Of a stretch of 64,000 bases of DNA, positions 33,807 through 43,382 are shown one piece after another; position 1 is the stretch's first letter, and every line of letters begins with the position of its first letter. Both the position numbers and the translations under genes were made by a program. The stretch lies in contig JADPYG010000088.1 of the NCBI GenBank assembly GCA_017654735.1, forward strand, positions 1,116,001 through 1,180,000, given 5' to 3'. The notes beneath the pieces are model-generated. The model saw nothing but the letters and a program-made list of their open reading frames with translations. It was not told the origin of the DNA and did not search any database. The DNA is from Vishniacozyma victoriae (taxonomy: Eukaryota > Basidiomycota > Tremellomycetes > Tremellales > Bulleribasidiaceae).

Positions 33807-34536
33807 TGGCCGCAACTAGGTAAGTAATGATGAGCAAGACAGGAGTGATTATGGACATATAGCTGACCTAGTCTTTCTCCTTCTCCGACACTTCTCGCTC
33901 TCTACCGTCATTCCAATAAATCAAATACAATCAATATAGACTATACTGCAAAGGTCGAATCCTAGGACACAAGCGAGGAAAGAGGAACTCTCGACCTAAC
34001 CAGTCTTTGGTCCAGATTGAGGGTGTTGACACAGCGGAGAACGCCAGGGCATACCTCGGAAAGGTGAGCTACTTTGTTGGATGGTGGTGGTGATGGTCTG
34101 GTCGGTTTGGTCTATACAGGAGGAATTTGGGCGAACCATATGGAGCTGGATCTTGCAAGGAGCATTCATGTCACGGAACAAGTAGAGCAGGGATACTAGT
34201 GGGATGAGGAATCAGGAGGGACATCAGGACACGGATGGGAAAAGGACACAGACCAGACCTGACCAAATTACCACCCACCCACATGATCAGAACCATACTA
34301 ACATCCAGCGAATCGCCTACGTCTACAAGGCCAAGCGTGAGATCAACGGAAGCCGAGTCCGAGTCATCTGGGGCCGAATCTCTCGACCTCACGGAAACAA
34401 CGGTGCCGTCAAGTCAAAATTCACCTCCAACCTCCCAGCAAAGACCTTCGGTGCTTCGTGCCGAATCGTACGTCTATCTCACGTTGATACAAGGCAGTGA
34501 CTGACAAAACAGATGCTCTTCCCCTCCAACATCTAA
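33807..34536 (+). CDS. RPL33: 60S ribosomal protein L33 (eL33, L35A)
   Basis: Large-subunit ribosomal protein eL33. The four exons are 33807-33820 (MAATR start), 33940-34063, 34309-34467 and 34513-34536, giving 106 residues, as in yeast (107). The protein reads [16 protein letters not shown], then [64 protein letters not shown] and the last exon MLFPSNI. Introns are 119, 245 and 45 nt: the first two are long for this genome, which is common for ribosomal protein genes. Very sure. Confidence 0.97.
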
Positions 34537-34806
34537 ATTCGACCACCCTGCATATCTCATGGATTTCCATAACACCCGATTTGATACGACTGTGATGTAA
34601 CATTTCGGGATCTGCTTTATGCTTGGACGCGGTTGCAGCTGGAGTGTGGATGTGGACACTGATACACTGATTTGTGTCGGATTACCAGTGGCTACACTGG
34701 AATACCTCGACATCATGACTGTCCTTACTGATGATGAGGATAATTGTAGCGGGGACCACTTGGATGACCGGTGTTGATGAAGGGCTGAGAAGTGTGTGGA
34801 TACTGA
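34537..34806. other. Intergenic: RPL33 3' region
   Basis: Sequence after the RPL33 stop. A UGAUGA-like motif near 34728 and several CTGA motifs occur but do not form a convincing snoRNA. Nothing else is supported. Confidence 0.35.
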
Positions 34807-35166
34807 TGCGTCTTGATTAGACAGTGGCTAGTCTGGGATCCCTCGACAAGATGTGCCCACTTGCTGTTCGGGAGAGATGAAGCGGGAACGATCAGGGCGG
34901 TGTCGACGAAGCCGTGAAATGCAACGCTACTAATGCCTATTGATTCGCCAGAGCATTGTCTGATATCATCGATGTTGTCCAGAGCAGACTACGCGTCAGC
35001 TGGAGCGGAGATCGTTGGGCCTAGGTGTTCCGAGGTGGTAGTCCACTTGTTCAGATTGGGGAAAGTCTGGGCGGTCCTGAGAGCGACCTACTGGCGCGAG
35101 GTCTTCCTTGAGGCCACGGGCACAACTCCGCAGAGCATCGACCTGGACCCGACTAGCTACACTTAA
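34807..35166 (+). pseudogene. Possible 120-codon gene remnant with one in-frame TGA
   Basis: From 34807 one + strand frame stays open for 36 codons (WLVWDPSTRCAHLLFGRDEA.. ..VSTKP), meets TGA at 34915-34917, and continues open for 82 codons to a TAA at 35164-35166 (..HLFRLGKVWAVLRATYWREV.. ..IDLDPTSYT). It is GC-rich and has a coding-like composition compared with the AT-richer flanks. I recognise no family. It could be a decayed gene, a real gene with an unseen intron removing the TGA, or chance. Positioned between RPL33 and MPP6. Confidence 0.25.
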
Positions 35167-35313
35167 TTGTACATGATTGTCATACATACACGAAATCGTC
35201 ACCGGAGCTGTGAGTACGCGAATGGACGTATACATTCAGATGTAGACACAATAATGCATTCCATAAAAGTCGTGATAGTCGTTACTAGCTCTCACCCTCT
35301 GTGCACACAAGAT

Positions 35314-36318
35314 CTACTCGGCAGACTTCCTAGCTTTCTTCCTAGCATTCTTCTCCTTTTTCCTCTGTGCTTTCAAAGCAGCTTCTCTATCATCAATCGC
35401 AGTCGACTGCGAGGCTTGTGTAGCTTGGGTCGGATAATCATTAATCATTGTTGGACTACTTAATTTTGGTTTCTTATCCGATGTCGATGTCGTTCCTGTG
35501 GTATTTATATTGAATTTGGATGTTGAAGGAGTTGATTGACTTGGTTTACGTTTCTTGCTCTTTTGATCTCCATTTGATCTCGGTGTGGAGGTTGATGGGG
35601 GTGGGGATGAGGGTTCTGTCTTGACTCGTGTTGACGATTCTTCCCCTGTTCGACTCTTCGAGTGAGTCGATTTGGATGGCGTCCTGCCGTTACTCTCCTC
35701 TTTCCGACTATCCCTCTCCTTGCCCCCGTGCTTTGATCCATTCGGTAGCAAAGACCCTTGCCCTCGCCCATTCCTCTCGGGAGACCGACTCCGACTCCTT
35801 GGCCTCATAAGTCCCTTCTCATTCATCATAGGTCTAGGTTTCTTATATTCCCTCTTGCCCTTCTCCCTCTCTTTCTCCTTCTTGACATTAATCACTACAT
35901 CCTCTTCTTCCTCCCCTTCGTCGTCTCCTTCTTCTTTCTCAAGATCTTCCTGTTCAGGCTCTTTGTATCCAAATACCATCCTTCCTCCTCCGCCTTTACT
36001 AGGCCCTGCCTCCGGACTTTCATCCCGGGTTTGATCGATAAAAGGTAGATATGACGTCTCGAACTTGACCCCTGAAGATGGTTGAGCAGGTTTCGTAGAT
36101 CGTGCGAGTGACCATCGATATGGCTCTTCCGAAGCTACAAGTGTAGGTTCCTCGATACTAGGAGTTTCAGGCGCAGGGGCGACAGGTCCTGAAGATTCGA
36201 TTCGAGGTGTAGAACTACCTGAAGGTTTGGGAATAGGGGTAGAAGGTGTTGAAGGTGTTCGAGCAGCACCACGCTGCATGAACTTGAGATTCAAGGTCGA
36301 AGATGATAGCCCTGGCAT
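35314..36318 (-). CDS. MPP6: MPP6/MPHOSPH6-like nuclear exosome cofactor
   Basis: RNA-binding cofactor of the nuclear exosome (with Rrp6 and Mtr4), needed for rRNA and noncoding RNA processing. Single exon, ATG at 36318. Residues 11-16 are LKFMQR, the family signature that binds the Rrp40 exosome subunit; further on are YRWSL and GRMVFGYKEPE, matching the conserved GRMSF-x-GF-like block. The rest is long, charged and low complexity (KKEKEREKGKREYKKPRP, SRSRSPERNGRGQ) and ends in a basic Lys/Arg-rich tail (KAQRKKEKNARKKARKS), consistent with RNA binding. At 334 residues it is longer than human MPP6 (160), as in other basidiomycetes. Divergent from the acyltransferase gene with 255 bp between starts. 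Confidence 0.78.
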   Translation of the reverse strand: MPGLSSSTLNLKFMQRGAARTPSTPSTPIPKPSGSSTPRIESSGPVAPAPETPSIEEPTLVASEEPYRWSLARSTKPAQPSSGVKFETSYLPFIDQTRDESPEAGPSKGGGGRMVFGYKEPEQEDLEKEEGDDEGEEEEDVVINVKKEKEREKGKREYKKPRPMMNEKGLMRPRSRSRSPERNGRGQGSLLPNGSKHGGKERDSRKEESNGRTPSKSTHSKSRTGEESSTRVKTEPSSPPPSTSTPRSNGDQKSKKRKPSQSTPSTSKFNINTTGTTSTSDKKPKLSSPTMINDYPTQATQASQSTAIDDREAALKAQRKKEKNARKKARKSAE

Positions 36319-36573
36319 GATGGCGACAAGGGGGCCTAAGTATGATAATGAAGCAGATGGGACAAGATAATATGGTTACTGGTAGGTTGTGCAGGAATTC
36401 AACTTTTGCTTCGTTGTGTGTGCTTACGTCATCATTGAATGTATTCTTGAAATAGAGTGACTAAGGTTATACCGACTTTGTACTGTTTACACCACCACTT
36501 GTATCCATTCATCACAGGGAGTAAGGTAGCTAGACTAGTATCGCCAGTCAATCCATTCGACAGCTACCTGAAA

Positions 36574-37751
36574 ATGTGGTCAATCCGCTTGATACCACAT
36601 ACAACATGCTTAATCTTGTTGATTTCCCTTGCGGATATAGCCTTGTTAGTAACCATGGTTATTTCCTTTGCATCCGAGAAAATAACATGGGGGATGGCAT
36701 GTTGGATAGCGTGAGTCCTATGTATATCATATAAGCACGTAGCTAAGTGGATAGGGAGACATTCTGGAATTATATGCAAAGACATTGGGAGAGGACATTA
36801 CATGCTGAGGAATGTTTGACTATTTCCGGGGATGATGTTCCGGTAGGAGAGTCGGCTGTCGTCATATCCGTACGTCCCCTCACCAACACGAGGAAGAGAA
36901 TACTGAATGAATCAGAATCACCTGGCTTATTCGGACTACTACCTCGTTCAGGCCCTAGCGACTCGAAAAAGAATGTTGGGTAGATGTAGATATTTCGTAA
37001 AGAAGGAAATTGTGAAATTACCCTTTTTCGGTTGGGCCTTCTGGGTATGTCCTTCTCTCACTCGTTCCCTTGAGAGAATGGAAGAGAAAGGCTGACGGAT
37101 AGGCAATTGGTATGATCCTGGTATCAAGGGATTGGACGAGTGACGCGACCAAAATAGAGTGAGTCTGTCGCCTTGCCTGATGTTGCCAGATATTGATAAT
37201 AGGGACGCATTCTCGAGGGTGAAGGAGAACAAGCATTCATGTTGGATAGTTCTGTATCCAGAAGGTACACGCCGGTCGCCTGGGAAGGTCGCTAGGGTAA
37301 GCAGTCCCATCTTATATTGTTCCGAGTACTCACAGTCAGGCACAAGAGTTCGCCAAGGCGAATAACAATAAACCATTCCGTCATCTCTTATATCCCCGCA
37401 CCAAAGGATTCATCAGTACCGTCAAATGTGAGTCATATCAGCGATTCATAAGTCCTTCAAGGCTGACGGCTAGCCCTCCAAAATTCCCACATGCAATACC
37501 TCTACGATCTCACTTTCCTCTATTCCTCGCCCGGCTCAGAGACGTATAGGGCCCCGTCGCTGGACGAACAGCTTTCCTGCCGAAACCTCGCCAAGGCAGG
37601 ATACAAGTTCCGCATACATGTCAGACGATTCGCTCTGGTCGACTTGCCCAGTGACGACGAGGAGTTGAAGAGGTGGTGTGAGCAGAGGTGGAGTGAGAAG
37701 GACGATTGGTTAGATAAGGAGATGAAGGTCGATGAAAAGGGGGAATATTAA
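36574..37751 (+). CDS. PlsC-type lysophospholipid acyltransferase (AGPAT/LCLAT family)
   Basis: Membrane acyltransferase that transfers acyl groups to a lysophospholipid, probably lysophosphatidic acid or lysophosphatidylinositol, in the ER. The ATG at 36574 (MWSIRLIPHTT) is the first real Met; further upstream only non-ATG codons keep the frame open. Hydrophobic helices TCLILLISLADIALLVTMVI at the start are followed by the catalytic NHLAYSD (H-x4-D), FVKKEIVKLPFFGWAFW, GMILVSRDW and PEGTRRSP (the acceptor-binding EGTR motif). The C-terminal part includes LTFLYSS and FALVDLPSDDEELKRWCEQRW. Introns near 36714-36755, 36870-36915, 37047-37104, 37160-37203, 37295-37336 and 37430-37475. Closest in shape to AGPAT3-5 and LCLAT1; substrate inferred only. 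Confidence 0.8.
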
Positions 37752-37913
37752 TTGCCAAAAGGCGGACGAATTTGGGCGTATATGATGCATTATAATCTTG
37801 CAGTGGTGATTTGACTGGACTGTCATTGAGGGCACGTCCCATATACTGGATGATCCGGCGTTCGGGAAGCCACTGTATTGAAGACTTGGCGGTCGAGATG
37901 CGTGATATACTGT

Positions 37914-38749
37914 CTACTTCATCATCCTCATGTAGGCGAGCTATTCATCAGCGCAACCCAGGCGACTTCACGCAGGACTCACGATCAAAGCACCAGAACC
38001 CGTCAAGATACCAATCAGATTCGTCAGAATGTTTCCTTTTGCCTATCTCATTAGCTCTTTGCAATTTCTCACATGTGTCGGACACTGACCTGCTCAATCT
38101 GAGTCCTCAAACCCGCAATCTCACTTTCGATCCTCGTATCGACCTCTTTGATTTTCAACTCCTGCTGACTGCTTTCATCCCTTATTCTCCCTTTTTCCAA
38201 ATTCAAATCCAATCTAACTCCTGCTAAGACCCTTGTTGATTCCTCTCTTAACCGTTGTTTGAGTTTCTCGACATCCGATTGTAAGCGTTCATTCTCGGAT
38301 TTCATAAGTGTTAGATCGTTCTTCTCGTGTAGTTGGAGTTCGGATTTGAGTTGAGCGAAATCGACTTTTTGGGTATACCTTTGCTGAAAATGTCAGCTGA
38401 GGCCTCGGTGGTGTGGTGAACCGGGTAGCTGACGTACCTTCTCCTGCTCTGCCTTGCTAACCATGGTAGTTTCCATACCATTAATACTCTCCTCCACGAC
38501 CTCCGCTAAAACAGTCATGATTCCCTCAGCCTGCTCCTTGTTCAACCCATTTGCTTTTAGACGCTCAACAAAAAGGTGAGTATCGAAGTGGCTTGCGCGT
38601 GTGGGTCTGGTAGTGGAGAATGGGCGTGGGCGATTAAAGGGGATGGTGTGCTGAGTTGCTAGAGCTGTAATTTCAGCTGATGACACCTGTGACACAGTGG
38701 AGCTCTTAGCTGACCTCGAGATAGTAGGAATCCTGTACGACTTGTACAT
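37914..38749 (-). CDS. FMP32: FMP32/CCDC90-type mitochondrial inner-membrane coiled-coil protein (DUF1640)
   Basis: Protein of the DUF1640 family (yeast Fmp32; animal MCUR1/CCDC90), implicated in cytochrome oxidase assembly or calcium-uniporter regulation. The N-terminus has many Ser, Thr and Arg and no acids (mitochondrial presequence-like: MYKSYRIPTISRSAKSS). The diagnostic block HFDTHLFVERLKANGLNKEQAEGIMTVLAEVVEESI follows, then a long coiled coil and a single membrane anchor near the end, NLIGILTGSGALILAYMRMMK. The last two exons are found by splicing across two short introns (about 38092-38046 and 37985-37944); stop at 37914-37916. Start ATG at 38749. Confidence 0.82.
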
Positions 38750-38943
38750 GGTTGCGATAGAGATGCTAATGACATTATGAGTGAATGATATCTGACAGTG
38801 TAATTAACTCGTAGTCAGAGGTGAAACGCAACAATGACGCGAAACATTAAACGGGAGGATCATATATTCACGCCGAAGATCATCAAGCAACGCCGCCGGT
38901 AATCTCGGAATTGTACCTGTACTTGCAAAAGTCTTCATTGGAC

Positions 38944-39091
38944 CTGACCAGATCTGGTCCGCCGAGGTGCAGCAGTCCCAATCCCTCCGGACCGATCGTT
39001 ATGGTACAAGTCGTGGTGAAGTCTAGCGTCTACACAAGGCGAGCGCCCGGCTGAGATATATACTGACCATAATCGGCTGACCAGATCTGGT
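38944..39091. promoter_or_regulatory. Two copies of a palindromic motif upstream of SMP-like gene A
   Basis: CTGACCAGATCTGGT occurs at 38944-38958 and 39077-39091, 133 bp apart. Within it, ACCAGATCTGGT is a perfect 12-bp palindrome. A partial match, GCCAGATCTGA, is at about 39751-39761, upstream of gene B. Repeated perfect palindromes before a small stress-type gene suggest a dimeric transcription factor site; the factor is unknown. Confidence 0.5.
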
Positions 39092-39154
39092 TTCATGGTA
39101 TAAGTGGAGTGAGCTAATCCTGTCTAACCATCTTCCCCTCTTTTCGGATCCCTC

Positions 39155-39165
39155 TTATATATATG
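39155..39165 (+). promoter_or_regulatory. TATA-like element of SMP-like gene A
   Basis: A TTATATATATG run lies about 50 bp upstream of the gene A leader-intron donor (39213) and about 100 bp before its ATG. Distance and sequence fit a TATA box. Confidence 0.45.
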
Positions 39166-39262
39166 ACACACACAAAGGACTTATTGATCTCGTTTCTATA
39201 TTACAATATAAGGTGAGTTCGACAACCTCCTCATATTATCTGATGTTGAATATCAGAACAAG

Positions 39263-39478
39263 ATGTCTGGAAATGTGACCTCCTCCGACGCAAGTAGGAT
39301 CCAGTCTGAAGAAGCTACATCAGGAGACGGAGGCGTCAGTGGAGATGGTTTCGCAGCTAGGGCTCAATCTGCCGCTGCTGGGCATGAGAATGAGGCTGCT
39401 GCTGCGGGTGCTGCTGGAGGAGAAGGTCAAGGTGAACAAGGGGTTGGGCAGTCTAGAGGAGATAGTGGGAAGAAGTGA
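39263..39478 (+). CDS. Small SMP/LEA-like protein A (tandem paralog)
   Basis: 71-residue hydrophilic protein. Residues about 8-40 (SDASRIQSEEATSGDGG, then GFAARAQSAAAGHE) match the seed maturation protein (SMP) type repeat, D-A-x-R-I-Q-S-x-E-A ... GF-A-x-R-A-Q-S-A-A, seen in late-embryogenesis-abundant proteins and in many small fungal proteins. The rest is Ala/Gly/Glu/Gln-rich and ends GKK. The ATG at 39263 follows a 44-nt leader intron (39213-39256, branch-like CTGATG), which supports that this short frame is really expressed. A paralog follows at 40203. Likely a small stress or desiccation protein; function inferred only. Confidence 0.68.
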   Translation: MSGNVTSSDASRIQSEEATSGDGGVSGDGFAARAQSAAAGHENEAAAAGAAGGEGQGEQGVGQSRGDSGKK

Positions 39479-40202
39479 ATCGTCCTAGACACTGAAGGAA
39501 GTGCTAGCTTAAGCTATGTACAAGAGGTTGAAGTCGAGGCGACCGTTAGTTTTCACACGCTCGCCACGACCACCGGGGATACTGACCACCACAATGCATC
39601 GCCACTCGTCCGCTCTCAGGGGAGGAAAGGGGCCGGAAAGGAGTTGTCGTGGCACAAGCTCGAAATTATGTGGACGGGCCGCTTATCGTCACAGCTGACA
39701 CTAGGTTTACCCCCGCAAAAAGTCGCTGATGGTCTTCCATTAAGCCACCATCGCCAGATCTGAATCTCTTGTGGTCGGAAAGGAACAGTCGGGGCCCGAA
39801 ACTAAGCCCGAAAGCCTAAGCCACACGCTCACATACCCTCATATGTTATTTCCGCCAAGCCACCACACAGTCGGAACGGAAGCCTTAGGTCGGTCTATCG
39901 ACGGGAGGGTACAGTCGAGGCCGGGAAACGACTTGTTGCCTGGATACAACGTCGGTGTACCGGTCATCTCATGTGAACATTCCCATGCCATGGCTGACTA
40001 GACTAAGTTGACACGGGTATTAATACAGCGAGGCTGAGCTTGACCTTCTCTCACCAAATCTTAGGTCCACCATCACTCGCACTCGGAACAGCCAAACCAA
40101 GCTCAACTTTCATAACTAAATAACAAGTCAGTCCATTTTGGGAGTCTAGCTCATACCCCAATGAAATCTCGTACTGATGCAACAGACAACCAACCTTACA
40201 AC
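39479..40202. other. Intergenic between SMP-like genes A and B
   Basis: 724 bp. AGGGG stress-element-like pentamers at 39618-39622 and 39628-39632; the heptamer ACAGTCG at 39785, 39867 and 39911; and a second leader intron at 40127-40185 right before gene B. No coding exon is supported. Confidence 0.45.
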
Positions 40203-40469
40203 ATGTCAAACAACCAAACATCCCAATCCGACGCTAGTCGAATTCAGTCCGCCGAAGCTCGATCCGGTAATGGAGGGGCAAGCAGTGGCGGCTTTGCCTC
40301 GAGGGCTCAATCAGCTGCGGCCGGTCACTCCAACAATGTTAGTGGTGGTCATGGAGGTGGTGGTAAGGGTAGTGGAGGAGGCGGTGGAGGCGGAGGGCAC
40401 GGTGGTGGCGGACAGTCTGGCGGAGGCGGTGGCAAGGGATCCGGAGGAGGAGGCAATGGCAAGAAGTGA
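40203..40469 (+). CDS. Small SMP/LEA-like protein B, Gly-rich tail (tandem paralog)
   Basis: 88-residue protein and sister of gene A: SDASRIQSAEARSGNGGAS then GFASRAQSAAAGHS matches gene A over the SMP-type segment, but the C-terminal tail has become Gly/His/Ser/Lys-rich (long GGGG runs with HGGGG, KGSGGGG) and ends GKK. The ATG at 40203 lies 17 nt after a 59-nt leader intron (40127-40185) in the same relative position as in gene A, showing common descent. Upstream has STRE-like and ACAGTCG repeats. Function inferred: small hydrophilic stress protein. Confidence 0.68.
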   Translation: MSNNQTSQSDASRIQSAEARSGNGGASSGGFASRAQSAAAGHSNNVSGGHGGGGKGSGGGGGGGGHGGGGQSGGGGGKGSGGGGNGKK

Positions 40470-40764
40470 TCCACACTCCTGATAGGATGGCGGGGAAAAC
40501 GAGGAACGATACGAGGGGGGCCCGTATTATACACGGGATGATCTAGAGTTGAATGCATACAGTACATGCTACCTTGTCCCTTCTGATGCGCATACCACTT
40601 TCATGATGATGTATACCCCCACTCTCATAGGGCACGGGATATACTCTGGGATAAAATACAAAGAATTCATGTTAAATAAATAAATTTCCGTGTTAAACGC
40701 GAGTAATGGTCTTCTGCTCGTTGATTCTGAAGATTATACACAAACCTATATACTCTCATTCATC
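40470..40764. other. Intergenic before MAK16
   Basis: 295 bp. AT-rich near 40670-40690, which may act as a core promoter for MAK16. Nothing else is supported. Confidence 0.35.
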
Positions 40765-42141
40765 ATGCAGGTAGGTATCCCTTGCTCAATAGCCCATGGG
40801 TAACTAACAATACAGTCCGACGAGGTCATTTGGTCCGTCATCAATAATCAGTAAGCCGAGCGTCGCCCGCTACCGAGACAAGCTAACAACCAGGTTCTGT
40901 TCCTACAAAGTCAAGTAAGCTATCCGGAGCTGTCTGTTTCGAAGCAAGCTGATGAAAAGGACGGCAACGCAGAATTTCTGTAGGAACGAATACAATCTAA
41001 CAGGTTTCTGTTCGAGGCAATCATGTCCTCTCGCAAATTCACGATATGCGACCGTTCGAGAACATGAAGGTGAGCCGTCCTTTGGAGTTAGCCTTGGGGA
41101 CCAGCTGATATCTAGGTGTGCTTTACCTATACATGAAGACTATTGAGCGAGCGCACACACCGGCAAACATGTGGGAGAAAGTCAAGTTGTCAAACAACTA
41201 TGCTAAGGCTCTTGAGCAGGTAAGCTGAATTGACCTACAGGAACCTACGGCAGGCAAGCTGATGATCAGATCGACAAGGAACTCATCTACTGGCCCAACT
41301 TCATGACTCACAAATGCAAGCAGCGTATAACAAAGATCACCCAGTACCTCATCAAAATGCGTCGCCTGAGTTTGACCGCACAGTAAGCTTCCATTTCCGT
41401 GCACCTCACGGGCAAAGCTGACAATAGACCCACGATGGTAGGAGTTAAAAAGAAGTTGGAACGACGTGAAAAGACTCGAGAACGTAAAGCCCTCGCTGCT
41501 GCTCATATTGAAAAGACCATCGAGAAGGAATTGCTTGACCGACTAAGGTCAAAAGCATACGGTGATGCCCCATTGAACGTCAATGAGGATGTATGGAGGC
41601 AGGTCTTGGAAATGGATAGGAAGGGTAAAGAGAAGGAATTGGATATGGATGAAATGATGGATGATGAGAGTGATTTGGACGAGGAAGAAGAGGAATATGA
41701 AGGTGGAGAGAGGGAGTACGTGGAAGCGGACGATTCAGATGATGATATGGAGGATTTCTCAGGAGTGAGCTTGCTCATTCTCGTGATTGTGACTGAGCTG
41801 ATGATAGTCTGACGAAGACGATTCAGGAGAAGAGTTCCCATCAGATCTGGAAGTCACCGATGAAGACGAGGACGATGAAGATGAGGACGATGACGAAGAA
41901 AATGGAGATGCAGGAGACGCAGCACCAAAGAGTAATGGAAAAGGCAAAGCCCCCGCCCCCGCTCCTCAGGCTGGATCAAAGAGAAAGGCACCAGCACCCA
42001 AGAAAGGGCCAACTGCCAAGAGACGTGAGTTTCCTTTCCCCCATTCACTCAGATCGCGCTGATCAAATAGGACCCACGGTCAATGTCGAGTACGAGCAGG
42101 AGACCGAGCCTTTGTCGAGAGAGATGCTCAAGAATTGGTAG
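40765..42141 (+). CDS. MAK16: MAK16, 60S ribosome biogenesis factor
   Basis: Nucleolar protein needed for early 60S pre-ribosome assembly and 27S rRNA maturation. The ATG at 40765 is in a 6-nt first coding exon (MQ), then [56 protein letters not shown] (Cys-rich metal-binding cluster), [35 protein letters not shown].., the family core. The C-terminal third is very acidic ([16 protein letters not shown]) followed by a basic stretch ([18 protein letters not shown]), as in yeast Mak16. At least seven short introns; two of the early exons are under 50 nt. Stop TAG at 42139-42141. Very sure. Confidence 0.93.
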
Positions 42142-42304
42142 TCGCCTTGGTTCCTTGTTCCCTTTTGTCTTGCTCTTTAGGTCTTCTTTACATAGTCATT
42201 CATATCTTCACGTCATGTATCATAACGACATAGTTCACATTATCTGCAGCCTTCTGTTTGCTTTGCAGATCCCACCTCGTAGTCATCGAAATCATCTAGC
42301 CAGC

Positions 42305-43108
42305 CTAATCGTCGTCTGAATCGGAATTGAGGTCCAGCGTGAAAACAGCATCTGGATCGTACTTCCTCCCAACCTCTTCGCGATGAACCTGCGCAGGGAT
42401 CGGTTCAGCCATGACCACATCTTCCTCTTGACCCTCTGCTCTCATTAGCTATGTATCTGTATAAGTGTGGGAGAGACATACCATCACCGACCTGACCTGT
42501 TTGCCCTACTCCAGACATACTTCCCTCCATTTGGAACAATAGACCTTGTCGCATTGCATTCTCCGTTGGCCATGGTTGGTATTGCTGTCTATCTATAGGT
42601 GTGAGAAGGCTCGATATAGGCGCTGAAGAATGTTTGGCGAGGGCGTGAGCGTGCGCCAGGAGTTTGGGCACATGTATTGGATCTACCATCAGCATCCACT
42701 CTGTGCTTCCGTGCTGGACTCTAGAGACATACTTTTCTGGACCTTGTCTACACTCTCCATAATCTCCCTACCTTCTTTCACCATCACACCTAACTCCTCG
42801 GACTCGACTTTCAAAGCCCTCATCAGAACCCTGCTCCTCTTTTCTAAATCAACGACCTCCTTCTTCTTTTTCTCAATCCGTGCCCATACTTCTTGATGCG
42901 CAGCCACATCTTTCCGTAGAGCGAGTAGGTCATCTGTCGTTTCCTGTAAGAGAGTGTAGAGATTTGGTAGGGATGATGCGTTTGTAGGCGTTGGGTTTGT
43001 GAGAGTGGAGAAGAATTGGTCGAGGAGTTGGGATTGGGTCGAGAGGTTGAGTAGGAGGCGGGTGCGTGGTGGGAGAGGATTGGTGGAGGCGGAGAGGTCG
43101 GCAGTCAT
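42305..43108 (-). CDS. MED4: Mediator complex subunit 4
   Basis: Middle-module Mediator subunit, part of the RNA polymerase II coactivator. N-terminal coiled coil (LLDQFFSTL.., LYTLLQETTDDLLALRKDVAAHQEVWARIEKKKKEV, ALKVESEELGVMVKEGREI), then NPIHVPKLLAHAHALAKHSSAPISSLL, matching the family block V-x-x-L-L-x-Y-A-x-x-I-S-x-x-S-x-AP, and DRQQYQPWPTENAMRQGLL. The acidic end, PDAVFTLDLNSDSDDD, is a typical Med4 C-terminus. Intron boundary after K-N must be placed at 42733-ish to keep frame. Start ATG 43108; stop 42305-42307. Converges on MAK16 with 163 bp between stops. Confidence 0.85.
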
Positions 43109-43382
43109 GATACGTTCGCCTTAATAGGCTTGACAAGGGCTGGCTAGAGATGTATAGTGGTGAGGGTGTTGGTAAAGTGGACCGAAGGAGTCACCACATT
43201 TCAGTGACGCGAGTTATTTCGCCAAGTCAGCTAACCAAGTCCGCAATCTAGATCTCATCCTTGGTATCGAGTCGAATTCCAATTCTTCTACAGGACCGAC
43301 TTGGGCAAGTATGATTACAGCTAGCTTATGCATTTTACTAACACTAAAGAAAAAAAGACAGCCCCGTCACAAGCACCTGACT

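Larger units (their letters stand above)
38750..39262. other. Intergenic: FMP32 / SMP-like gene A divergent promoter
   Basis: 513 bp including the two ACCAGATCTGGT palindromes (listed separately), a CCCCT stress-element-like pentamer at 39135-39139, the TATA-like run near 39155-39165 and a 5'-leader intron at 39213-39256 of gene A. Confidence 0.45.

Noticed and set aside
34725..34810. C/D snoRNA-like motifs (ATGATGA, TTGATGA, CTGA) after RPL33
   Set aside because: No terminal stem and no clear D' box, and the motifs overlap common dinucleotide-rich sequence; not enough to call a snoRNA.
36457..36573. Longer N-terminus for the acyltransferase
   Set aside because: The upstream frame has no ATG; the first ATG at 36574 is followed directly by the membrane anchor.
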